Shown here piece by piece: positions 1 through 12,900 of a stretch of 64,000 bases of DNA; positions within the stretch are counted from its first letter, which is position 1, and each line of letters begins with the position of its first letter. The DNA is taken from assembly GCA_902702965.1 (NCBI GenBank), contig CACRXP010001323.1, positions 1-64,000 on the forward strand. The letters are read 5' to 3'. The notes beneath the pieces were generated by a model. The model saw only the letters and a list, made by a program, of their open reading frames with translations. It had not been told where the DNA came from and did no database searches. Both the position numbers and the translations under genes were made by a program. The stretch is from Spirometra erinaceieuropaei. Taxonomy: Eukaryota > Platyhelminthes > Cestoda > Diphyllobothriidea > Diphyllobothriidae.

Positions 1-29
1 AGGTTCGTCGAATCGAAACCTTTACCATT

Positions 30-230
30 GAGCCACGAGCCCGCTGTCCTGTCGGTTATGGTCAGGAATGTAAATGCACTTCCAGCATAATCGATAACTC
101 CGATCGTAGCCGACAGGACAGCGGCCCGTAGCTCAAAGTCGACTAGATGTTCAACTCAATGAACAAAGATCATTGGTCCGAATCCCAGGTGCGTCAAACA
201 TGCGGTCGGGCATGGCCTACTGGTGACAGT
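30..230 (+). repeat. Hairpin-forming, tRNA-like (SINE-like) segment
   Basis: Two arms at 30-55 and 110-134 are near-perfect inverted repeats sharing the core CCGCTGTCCTGTCGG, with about 54 bases between them. From about 127 the sequence TAGCTCAAAGTCG resembles a pol III A box, and GGTCCGAATCC near 176-186 resembles a B box at plausible spacing. This suggests a tRNA-derived short retroposon or the end of one. No A-rich tail or target duplication was found, so the assignment is tentative. Confidence 0.3.
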
Positions 231-805
231 TAGCAAGCCCGAAACGACCAGTTCAGCTACCTCTTCCCTGTCCGTAACCTTGTGCTGCCTATAAGTGTCA
301 AGTTAATCCTCAACTGCAAACAAACACAATTATGATACTGGACTTCACCGTCGCAATGCCCAAAGTCAATTCTTCACATACGAAGTGTGATGAATAGCTA
401 TTTTCTGCCTGGTATGACAGACATCATTTTCATGTTCACAGAGCAAACACAGCAGTTGTTTTCAAAAGTAACACATTAACCGCGGTTAAAATTCGTGTAC
501 TTTCTGACGCTTTTCGACCGCCTTTGTTTTTTACAAAGCACAGTAGGTGAAAGAGTATAATTCATCGTTCCTGGTTTTTACGGCGTCTGCACAAGTATGA
601 GATGATGCTCCGAGTTTTGCTATTTTTAATCCTAGAGCCGTTGGTTGCCGCTATGTATAAATCGAAAAAGGCTGATTAGTGTCAAGAGGATTCCGCCCGG
701 TGACCTCCGACTTCTTCCGCTCTAGAGTTAAGGTAGGCAAAGATAAAAGATTTATCAAAAAATAAGACTTGTGTCGTAGCTTTTTTGTAATCAGGAAGAA
801 CTTAC

Positions 806-970
806 CTTGAAGGAAAACACATCACACGCCGGACCCCAGGCCATACGACTAATAGTATTAACGACGGCGCCGAGTGTTGCCACAGTGCTGAGATATGAGT
901 CGTCGTCAATCTTCATCTGTCCAATGATCTGTGCAGGTGGATAAGCCGTGAGGAATACCATTTTAAACAT
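806..970 (-). CDS. MFS transporter exon 7 (last exon in the window)
   Basis: 165 bases, 55 codons; acceptor AACACAG|ATG, donor TTCAAG|GTAAGT. It encodes MFKMVFLTAYPPAQIIGQMK, then IDDDSYLSTVATLGAVVNTI and SRMAWGPACDVFSFK. The DD..L....S.GA..N...R..WG...D pattern matches the helix 8-9 region of OFA-type carriers. The strong donor shows the gene continues left of position 1; nothing exon-like was seen in 1-800. Confidence 0.8.
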
Positions 971-3900
971 CTGTGTTCAGCCGCCATACGTGTGCCATAA
1001 TTACTCTCAGTTACTTGCAAGTTACAAAACGGCAGAAGGAAATTCTAGAGCACTTGCAATCATTGTTGCTGTTTCAAAATAGGGCAATCATCCATTGTCT
1101 CGAGGGCCCACTATGTGACACTATCTGATCAAGGAGTACAAGATAAACAATTGAGAGTGGCGAAGAAGGAGACACGACAGCTGAAAAGGTGCGTTATTAG
1201 CCCGGATCACCAGAGACAGAGTTAAATAAGGGTAGTATTTTCAGGACGTAGTTGCCCCTCCTCTCGTATAATTTCTCGATGTTTTCAAGCTCGCGTTATT
1301 TAAACGCGTTATTTATTGCGGAACGCAAGTGGCAAAGAGAGAGAGACGCACTGACGCAACTGTAACAGTAATTGTTCCTGGACTACTAAAAGCGATTTAC
1401 ATCATACCGTGCGAACCCTTGCACATAACCCAAAAGGACGGCAAAGTATGGGAGGTTTAGCCGATTGCACAACTTGTAGGGGCTGTGCAGCAGACACGTT
1501 TCTAGGAATAGACGTATACTGAGCTGTGCTTTGTAGTATTTATTTCGGTTATTACCCAGTTTATCCTGATAAGTTTGCAGGTTCATTAACAACATGTTTT
1601 GAATTATTCAAAATGTGCCAAAATACCTATGAATTACGTGAGCCTGGTAGTCATCTGGTGGATTCTAGGTGGATTACTTGGGAAATCCTGCTTGGGCAGT
1701 CAACTTTCTGTATCATATTTGGTGGATTCCAGACGTTGCAGTAGGTTGGGCGGATAACTTGACCCAAATGTGATTAAAATCGCGTCGTCCGGCGGGGCCT
1801 CGTAGCTCAGGTGGTTAGAGCGTTGGCTTTACTAAAGCCGTCCCCTTAATGCGTGGGTTCGAATCCCACCGAGGCGCCGAATTTTTCACAGTTGGGTCAA
1901 TATGAATTTACAGACTGACAAAATACAGCAGAAACTGAGCACGCCACTTAGCCACATGGGAATATAAATATAAATTATGTGCCGACAGATCGTCCTTCAA
2001 TCTGATTTACTGTCACACAATATCTGGTCGTGCATGTCGCATGTGCATACGTTCAACTGCCGGCCAATATCATACAAACGTTAACCGAAGTTAGGAGGTT
2101 TATATTCACCTAGAAAGGCCTTTCTGGGTTGGCGTGTAACAGGTGCATCATCGTGCAGAAGAATTTCAAGATATTTCGAGCACTTCAAGATGCCTGCATA
2201 TGTGCGAGTATTTTTTCCCCATCCACAAGAACTGCAGTCGAAGCAAATTGGCTACTCGGTAGCGGAAATTTTTCTCTAGGTTTCTAGATGCTCCTGTAAA
2301 TTCACAATTGTTTTGTGAAAAGCTTATACGAAAATATCTACTGTGATGCTCAATTTGCGGTAACAACTGGCTTCGTTAACAATGCACTTGACGAAAGAAT
2401 GATGATCGGTAAGTTATGTGATTTTCAAGATCATATAGTACCCATTCATTCAACATGATATTTATCCGCTTATTAGTGCTACGTATGAAGTTTTGAGCAT
2501 AGAGCACGTTATTTGTGCAATAACATAAGCCCTTAACAGCATGTAGAAATATACGCTTCTCGTCCAATGGGAACTACAGAGCGCATAGTTTGTATGCCAT
2601 GAAGAGGAGTACAACTACAGGGCGGTCCAAAATCATTCGAGAGCTTTAAAAACGTTAAAATCCGAAAAGAGCGCTCTCATCAAAGAACTGTTTTAAAACA
2701 GACGTTAACTGTCGCAAACTGGATACCAGCAAAAACAATCTTGCATTCGTTTGCTATGAAATCTTTTTCAACTAACAAGGATAATGATGTTCAACAAGGA
2801 AACTCATTCAACATGAATAATCATTTTTCCAGAATACACGCTCTGGAGGTGGTCAGAAGGACGCTCATTCGACGGTCGGTATAACGGCTTGACGGAAATA
2901 TCTTGGGGTTATGCTACATGGTAATCACATTGCAAGTCCACCCAAGTGATTTTTTAACTTAAAACACTTGTGAGAACTTTACCATTTACTGACGTAGGCC
3001 AGACACCGTATATGCGTGGATATGATTTCTGTCGCAGGAAGTGCTAATAAAAATTCTATGTGACCTATTTTAAATGTTATCATTTTAAAGTCCGCTGTGA
3101 GATTTTCTAGCATGTCACACTGTGACAGTATGAAAACTAACGGACGGAGGCCAAGAAATATAGGGAGGACTGAAACAACAAGCTTGATGAGCTGATTATG
3201 TTCTCCATTATATATTCATAATGTCGGGCAAAGCTGCTTCTCGGCAATTTAAGGAAGAGAGAGTAAAATTCGCCATGATGTAGTCAAACTGGTATAGCAG
3301 TAGTACTGTTGAACTAAGCTTGCCATCGCTTCTGCCCTAGTCAGTGATAAGTGTAAACATTCTAGACATTCGTTCACATAATTAGCAACAGTGTCGATAA
3401 ACGTTTCACTTACCTTAATGGCAGACATCACGAGAGTCAGTGGGAGTAAGCTGAGGAACATTATGCTCCAGAGAATATATACTTCGGGCATTTTGAACAA
3501 CTCAGGCGGGGAAATTTCCTTTTCGGCAGGTTGGTTATCTATAGCCTTCATTCTAAAATTGGATTAAAGTACACATTCAGAATAAGGCCGAATACCGTTT
3601 GCATTTTGTTCTGCATTCCGTTAATTTTTGGTGGGGGCTCTTACTATATGTCGTACAATAAATCAAATCTAGAATTTGTTGGGTATAATCTAAAAAAATA
3701 AACATTTTCTTTCGTGTTTTTTACAGTATAGCCATCGCGCTGTGCAGCAGTATAAATATTCAGCGGATCCAAAGTCGTTACTTATTAAGAAGGCAGGCAG
3801 CATCGGTTTCCAAAAAATAGCTTTAAGTGTCGATCAGGAAGAATTAATTTGAAATAAATAATAATGCATGTTGATACTAAGTCCGCTGGTTAAGACATAT

Positions 3901-6900
3901 AGGTTGCCGTGATTTTGCAATGATTGGTGAGGACCATTGCAACCTAATCAAGAGATTTCGATATTTATTCGTACAGTAGGAATCCGTTCTGAAAACCGGG
4001 ACTTTTCATGTAACTTTGGCATTATGGGTGGGACACGCTGCATATGGCAGTAACATCCTTCTACCTATACAACAGTGTTTAATTTGCGAATTCGGTTTTA
4101 ACCAGTCATAGTAATATAAAAGTTTAATTACACAGAAAGGCGCTTAACCGAGCATGGTTTTGAGAGAAAAAAGCTTACGGTTCAACTTTTAGACCATTAG
4201 ACTTGCTCGAGGTCTAAATTTAAGAGATAGAAGAAACGTTATACAGAGAAGCTCTGAATAAAGAGCAAATTATCAATTAAAAAACGAACGTACAAGTGAA
4301 GCCTTCTCATCGGATGGTTTCGGCCGCATAACCATGCAAGCAATCAGCTGTATGCCTGCCAAGATTCCTCCAATTATGAGGAATGCCCTCGGTACCCGAT
4401 GTAAAAGCTCCTCGTCTTCAAACATTCTGCAAAAGAGGGGTGAGAGGCTTCAGCTAGAGGGTAAAATAAGTTAAATAACAGCATGCAACCCTATTATTCT
4501 CTTGTTAGGGAAAACGAATATCCTCGGTCTATAGCGGTTGACGTTGTGAAAATGGGTTGTTCGATATTGTGGTACTGGTAAGTGTTAAATAATTACTCAA
4601 AGTTTCGGAGTCAGGTGCACAACGCGTAGCACAAAAGCAGGCGTAATTCGTTATTATTAGGAACCTTTAGTGCTATTTTGACAGTTTTGATGCATGTGAC
4701 AGAAATGAAACTTGAGTTTTCTTGAAGAAGGAACAGTCATTTGGATTTCCAATTATTTAGCAGAAATGAATTTTAACTCCTTATCTGTTAGTGAAATACC
4801 TGTCCTTTAGCGCTGTTTGTTCACAGTGGTGGATGTAAATTAAAGAACGCACCCAAAGTCTTTCTCGATACAGTGACTGAAGACCCGTCGACTACAGCAC
4901 GATAGTGAAGAGTTTTCGACACAGCTCCATGAAAATCGAGGACAGATTAAGTACCGATGAGCATTCTGGAGTACTGTATCGAATTCTGCGCCTTAACTGT
5001 TCTTTCTCCCACGCAGGTCTGACTGAACACATGCTCGGATCGCGCACACACGAACATGAGCTAGCTGGACAAGAGAACGTCCAATTCTCACATGTGGCTG
5101 CCCACATCTTCGAGACCGATCATGAGTTCAAATTCGCGGCTATCACGAGCATCAGCACGTTGAAAGAAAAACATGCCGCAAGGTGATTGCAACCTCGGCC
5201 TGGAATGAGAGCTCAGCCAGGCATAGATAGACCTGCACAGTCACCCCCAAACCGTGCGTAACTGACTGTTGGTTTTGCTTATACAAACCACACAGAAAAT
5301 GGCTATCCTATGGAATGTTAACCGAAAATCTGGAATATGTTTTAGATTAAAAAAGACGACTTAATAAGGGTTTTAATAACAAGAATTGTGCGTTTATGAA
5401 TTCCAATATACCTTATAGAAAACATGATCAACAATATTCTTTCTTGTACTCCTTTGGTAATAAATCCAGTCTTCTCCATTTTTTTCACAAACGCCCGAGT
5501 TGTCAAATGAATGCCTCGCTTTTAAGATAAAGATTTTCGGCATTACATATTCAGTTTATATGTTATTTGTGGCAAACCACCTGGAGAATATCGAATTTAT
5601 TGATTAACCAATAACGGCCAACTTCACACACAAAAGCTGAGACGGAATTGCTGGAGACAATGTAAGTGGGTACTTAGAAGTCTTTAAGCGGTTCGGGAAG
5701 TGGATATTCTGGGCAAACTCAGGTCGCTCTGTGTGTCTGTTCAAAGTCATAATTGGTTAAATTAGCAGAGTGTTTGAAGAAACGTCCCACCAGCATCCAG
5801 CACGGATGACGAAATCACGGCAATTAACGACTCGGTCTCGGACTGACAAGCCACAATCACATCAATTACGACCCCCAGAGGTGATTGCGAGAACTGTTAA
5901 TTGCAGTGCGCATACGGTCCCACGGCAGTCACGTGCTATAAATGCTGCACTCCTGGTGCCACCATCACTTTTATCTGCGAATGTCTCTGATGATGGATTC
6001 GAGTGACAATCCGAAACGTCAGGCAAATAAATTTCTTGTTCCAGTGATCGCATCTTCATTTTCTGAAGAAACGGTTTGTGACACTGACATATTCTGCCTG
6101 ATTGGATGTAAGTGACCTCAGAGGGGGTTTAGCACAGGTTGACACCCGGGGACACCCTTTCAAACAGTGCCTCCCCGGAACCATTGAAGCGTTCGCCACA
6201 ATCCGTGAAACCTTAGCCGACGTGTTGAACATCGTTTGGCTTTGGTTGAATGCATACGCAATGTAGTTGTGAAACCCTGAATGAAATTTTAACGGAAAGT
6301 AAGAAAAAAGTATTTCGCAATCCAAATCTTTTTTAAAAACCAACAAATATTTTCTATCTTTATTGGAGTATTTAGGGCTCCGTTCTGCGTTAGAACTGAT
6401 TACGCGGCTCAGATTACACTAATTTAATACTACGGCAGTTTATCCGTCTACTTCGGTTAAGTCCAGGGTATGCAATACATTAGAGTGAGGGCAAAGACGG
6501 TAAGTTACGGATGCATTTGTTTGTAGATGGTAGCAGACTTGCGTTGCATATACCGCACACTCACCTTCTCACCCACCCGGACATGGTGTCAAGACAGCGT
6601 CATGAAGATCGGGGGCGGAGTCGGGCGCAAGAGCCGACAGAGCGGGAGAGCTGGCCCCTTACGCAACTCACAGGCCGACTGCGAGGTCTGCGTAAAATTG
6701 TCCGTCCGCCACCCTCAAAGCCACGGTTCTGAGCGTACTGGGATATATTCTGGCGTGTAAGATTGTTTATTGTGTGGAAAATGTACTGAGACGTCGCATT
6801 GCTCTCCCTTTCTCCCCACCCACAGGCAGCAGTCCACTCACTGAGCTGGTCAGCCGCCTGACATCGAGAACACTCTTGTACTGCGCAAACAGCAGGTTAC

Positions 6901-9900
6901 GACGATCTTCTTCAACAGTAAAACTCGCGTTGAAGCGTCAGCGTAGGCTTTCAGATTAATCGGGGACACCCTTTCAAACAGTGCCTCCCCGGAACCATTG
7001 AAGCGTTCGCCACAATCCATGAAACCTTAGCCGACGTGTTGAACATCGTTTGGCTTTACCAAATTATGACAGCGAGTTGGGCCCTTCCAGTGCATGTACC
7101 ATCCATGTCCCAAAACTACTGGTCACAATAGGGCTATGATATCTTTGAATAAGGCATTGCATATTCAATTAAGATATTATCTGTGGCAAACTACCTGAAG
7201 GATATCCAAGTCGTTGGTTAACCAATAACGGACATCTTCACGCATAAAATCTGAGACGGAAACGCTGGAGACAATGCAAGTCTTTAAGCAGTTCGGGAAG
7301 TGGATATCCAGTGCAAACTCAAGTTACTCTGTGCGTCTGTTCAAAGTCATAATTGGCCAAATTCGCAAAGTATATGAAGAAACGGTTTGTGCCGCTGACC
7401 TGCTCCACCTCATTGGATATAAGTGACCTCAGATGGGGGTTATTGCAGGAAGACGGCTGTGCGATAACGGGACAGGAAAATAAAAATGCAACCAGAGCAG
7501 CAGGAGGGCAGAACTTACTGAGTTTCGTTGTTGACATGGATATTGTTGGGGTTGATGAGAAGCGTTTGCAGGGGAGTCAGGACGATGGCGCCGGACCCAA
7601 ATCCACAGACACATAAACCCACGATCAAGCCTCGTTGTTTTGGAAAGCACTAAGTATTGGTTAGGAAGTACGATCAGTAGGTATGGATGCGATGAGGTAC
7701 AATCACCAAAGCAAATTTTCAGTGTCGTACTTTAGCATTCATCCGTCGTAGAATGCGGTATTCTAAAAATTTCTCTCAATGAATTAGTTATTAAGGTCAT
7801 TTTTAGCCCAGAGGTTTCAAATGTAGATTGTAAGACTTCCTAGATCCTTGACGTTGAAATTATTCGGCGATGAACCTGGTGGAAATAACCTAGGGGTACT
7901 CAAAAGGACAATAATAGTTCATGTAATCATTTTAATTTAAAGCGACATCTTAAAAAAATTATCCCTATTTCAAATGTTCAACTAGATAGTGTGCACTTCA
8001 TCTAGTGGATAAGCCCCTATTAGAAATATTTGTATATGCTGTCATGGGTCTCCATCAATTCTTTTTCAACCTTTCTATCTTCTTCAAGCGCTTCCATGTG
8101 GGCTTTTCTTCATGCTTAGAAATAAGAAATCGTAGGTTACTAGGCCGAGGAGTAAAAAGATACAAGCGCTGTCGTCGTGCCGTTTTTGGCCAAAAAGCGT
8201 TGATCTTAAACCCTGTGTGGGCAGGGTACCAAATTGCATCAATGGATGTTTTGTGATTTAAAAATCTCATAATTAAAGACGTTTTCTAAAACAAAAAATC
8301 CATTTCATAAAGTGCAAAAATTGCCGGTGGAATATAATCTGCCACTGAAGGCTTTAGTGAAACAATATTTTATGCTTGTTTTCTGAAAAATATATTTGAG
8401 TCTAAACTGACATCAAAAAGTGTTAGTAAAGAAATCTATTACATACTTGAGTGCTTAATACTGAGTGTGGTTTTTCAGGCTGCCGGCATCCTGGCGTAAA
8501 TGCAAAATTTTCGGATAATTTTGCGCTACATCTAATTAAAAATCGATTTCAAAATGTCACCAGAAATGCTATGTGATTGCACAGATACCGTATATACATG
8601 CATATTTTGGTCTTTTACGCATAAAATGCCTGCCAATGACTTCGCACAACACTTGAACTTACAGTGAGTGACCTATCTCATGAAATGTTGGCTGAAATTC
8701 TGAAATGCGTTTTCGATTAGGAAGGATTACTTGGTCGCGGTTGTAATACTGCTTATCTTGCGGCATACTCTTATAACATTTCAGATTTGGCAGGATGTCG
8801 GCTTTTAAATGCCCCTCTTCTCAATCTCCTGTAAAAAGCGTGCTCGGTAAAAAATGACTACTTAAGTAGCATACATTTTTCCCATAGATTTTCGATGGTC
8901 TTGGAAATTTAAATATATTTTATAGAAACCATAAACAAAAATATGCTTTCTTTTAGTCAATCAATAGAACATCACGTATTCTTTATATTTTATACTTAAG
9001 AAAGGAGTATAATTAGGTCTTAAAAAGTTTTCTAATTGCCGAATAATTTGGAGCCTGATCATTCGCTGCATTAGCGCTTAGTGATTTCCCTCTTCGAGGT
9101 GCCTGCGTTCCGCGTAAAGAGAATCACATATTTTTCTATGCTGTTAAAGAGATATCATACAGAGTCCATAAAATTGTGCAATGGATGCGGACCATGTTGT
9201 ACATTTCATGAGGAGCAGTGGTGAACGGCCAGGTACGATGCTATGTGAATTGACGTTTCGCGGTCTTAAAAAGTCTCATAATTGGAAACTTTTTTAAAAC
9301 CTAATTATACTCCTTTTTTAAGTATAAAATATAAAGAAGACGTGATTCTCATTTCACTGACTAAAAGAAAGCATACTTTTATACATGGTTTCTATAAAAT
9401 ATATCTGAAATTGCAAGACCATCGAAAATCAACGGGAAAAATGAATGCTAATTAAGTAGTCATTTTTTACTGTCTACGCTTTCTACAGGAGATTGACAAG
9501 AAGTGCATTTAAAAGCCGACATCCTGCCGAGTCTAAAATGTTATAAGAGTATGCCTTATGATAATCAGTATCACAACCACGACCAAGTAATCCTTCCTAA
9601 TCGAAAACGCATTTCAGGATTTCAGCCAACACTTCATGAGGTAGGTAGTCAACAGATGCATCATTTATTGCAAGCGACTGAGTATAGCCCCGTGGATTTT
9701 TAGTGAGCAAGTTGCGTACCTCTTGGCCAAGAACACATGAGCCAGTAGCAGCAGCCGCATTTTTCCAATGATTTTCAATGCTTCTTTCAATGCTCTTTCA
9801 AATTAGTTTCACGAGCTACATGGTTCATATCATGTTTAAGGGAAAAGAACTATTAGCGCGGCACTGCACCAAGGGAATACTTGGCTCATTTGGATGACAT

Positions 9901-12900
9901 TTTGCGTGCTCTAACAGCCGAGTTGCGCCAAAGTCTTTTGGCAGAACTTAAATAAAACTTTATTCGTTTTCACTAAAATATTCCGCGTCTTAAGACAAGA
10001 ACCTTCACGAAAAAGTCTCCGGATTACAAAGGACCGTTTAATGATGCGTTCACATTGCTCAATTATTAACTTTCTTTCTAACCAAATGATAGTTTCAAAT
10101 GGCTGAAATGGGAACCGTGATAAAGCCGCAATCGTTTTTTTTCATTTTCTGGATGGAAGATTAAAAAAGACATTAAAAGTGAATACTGGACTTTATATTT
10201 TCTTAGGATCCCATGTCCGACGCAGCTAGAATTAGGCCCTGAGCGAGTTTCATGTGAAATGGCATTATTCTGAAAACTAACCTACTTATATGATCCTACT
10301 TATGTGAAGCCAACACACATATTTGCGGCAATGTGCATTTCCCTCAAATGGAAAGGAAGAATTTGATAGGTCACTGGTAGGTCAAAGCAGACATCTTGTA
10401 GAGGTATTTAAATTGATCTATAGACATCCAATTTGTAAAAAAATACACTCACTGTCACTAGGGGCTACTTTAATAATTTCAAGTTAATACTGAACCTTCC
10501 AACTGTATTCATCTTCCGTTTATGTATGTCAGGAAACATATGAAATTAGTGTTGAGGCGCACTTACGGAGGCAGCCAAGGCGAGCAAGTGACTGTAGCAG
10601 CAGCCAAGTCCCGTGCCAAGCATTAAGTATTGGGTCAATAGGAAGACGCCGAAATTGATCTTTATTGTAAAGTAACTCAGCAATATTCCTCCACTGAAAT
10701 AAAACAAATGCAGTGGGATAAAAGCAACCAGGAAGCTGGTAACTTAAACTAAGTAGATACTGTTTCTATCCTGAATAAGCATTTGCGGCATCGAAAACCA
10801 TGCTAATGACGATGCAGTCATATGGACGCACCCCGTCGACTTACTCTGTCTTTATTCAATCAGAAGCAGCGGCATTTTCCTTCACCATCTTAGACTGATT
10901 GAGTTCAGTCTGAAAAAACGATTGTCTGTCTGCAATCTTTGCCATCTAATCTGAACTTGTTAGTTTCGGTCATTCAGTAAATCGGCGTATGTCCATTCTC
11001 GTGGCCATGATATTGACGTTTGATTTTAACAATGGTTTTTAACATAGCTAGCTCAAATGCCATGTACCAGTCGACTAACAGAACAAGGAGAATGTGTTTG
11101 TGCAAGACAAGAGTACCCAACATAAATAAGAATGTCAACCGTCCATAACATTTTAATATCTTAGGCTTAGGAGGGAACTGCATGCATATAACGCCCAGTT
11201 ACAAGTTCAGATTAGAACGACAGGCATTCTAACTAAAAGGGCATCACAACTATCAAAAACAAATGACGTTTGACAGATATGGGGAACTGAATCTCTGAGG
11301 ATCATTTAAAGTTAGTAGCATATGTGCTGCCAATTCGCTTTTGACTGAGACGCACAGCATCGTCTCCGTTTGTAAGCATTTAGCCTCTTTCTAATGTTCA
11401 AGGATAAATAAACTGATAGTAATCTGTTTTAGACAACCGTTCCTTCGTATGTGGAGCATGAAGCGTTGGTCAAACTATAAAAGCGCAGCCTCTGCAGTTA
11501 ACACTGCATTTTGGCAAATTCATCATTATTTATTAAAGAGTTATGCCTTAAAAAATATGAAGCATCGCCTCCTTTTATGGCGGCTAATTTTACTAACCTG
11601 TTTCTCATTGCATATCATAAAGTATGGGTATTACAGTTGAACGATACTCAAACGTCTCCTGACATTCTATCGAAGAGGTAATCGTTTGGAGGCGACTGCT
11701 CATTGACTAGGCTCCAGTCATTTTGACATAATGTTCAACGGAACCTGATAAAACCCTTTCGTGCATAAGCACACTCTGTGATAAAAACCGGCAGTTCCGT
11801 AAACATAATGTGTTCTGCAGATAATGTGTTCCTCCATTAACTCACTTAGCTACTGATTCACATTCGCTGTTTATTAGCCCGCTAACTCCGCTATTATAGA
11901 TGCTGTGATAAGTTCTAAGCCTCCCACAGTATGTCAACGCCCCTCCACTGGACAACAAGTATAACCTCGTGCCAAAATCACCGATTTGGCACGAAAAGCA
12001 TACTTGGTTTTAAATGTTTCGACAAGATTGTGGTTTTCTCTCCCTTACATAGCCAAGAAGAGTGCACATGTCGTACACGATGCAAGTTATCGCACTTTGC
12101 GGTTGCAGTTTAGAAACGACCGGAGCATTGAACTGCAGTTATTGAACTGCCGTTATTTAGGGCCGCAAGCCCTGACGGATCGATCGGTTTATTCGTCGTT
12201 GAACAAGGCAACAATTGTTTGCTACATACTAGCGGACTTAATGTCCTCTGACGTTTCCCTTCACCTCCTTAAACCGAGCTTTTACTGAGTTCTGTCGATT
12301 TTCCGTAAATTATACTAAAACCCACTTAGCGGAATATGAGGATTTGAAGGCCTCCACTTATATATTTCCCGAACTCTAACCCTTGCGCTGAAAGGTTTCG
12401 TAGGAATTGAGAAAGACCCATGCAGATTGCTCTTTTTTCCGGTGTCAAGGATGACAGCTGAAATAAGGATGTTGATGCAGCTTCACAGGCGGACCTCGTA
12501 GAGTGCAAATTAGATCTTTCTGGTTCTAAATGATTATTTATAGAGGACAATGTATTGATTATCTTGTAGCAGAGTCCAAAGATATTTTAGTCTCGTCGGG
12601 ATACCGGCTTTTGGATGGGTTTTTTGGGCAGCCAGTGGAGACTGCATTCCGTAAAAAGTGACTACTTATTAAGCAGTCATCTTAACCATTGATTTCCAAT
12701 GTCCTTATAAATCTAAATATATCATTCGAAAAACGCGTTGACAGTTACGTATTTATCAAATTAGGTAAGTTTTGGCTACGGAAAACTTTTTCAATTCCCG
12801 AAGAATTTCGTACCGCACCTACTGCCACACTTGCCTCCGAAGTTTCGTATCTAATAAACGTATATTTTTCATGTGATGAGAACCAGGCATTTCTATACGC

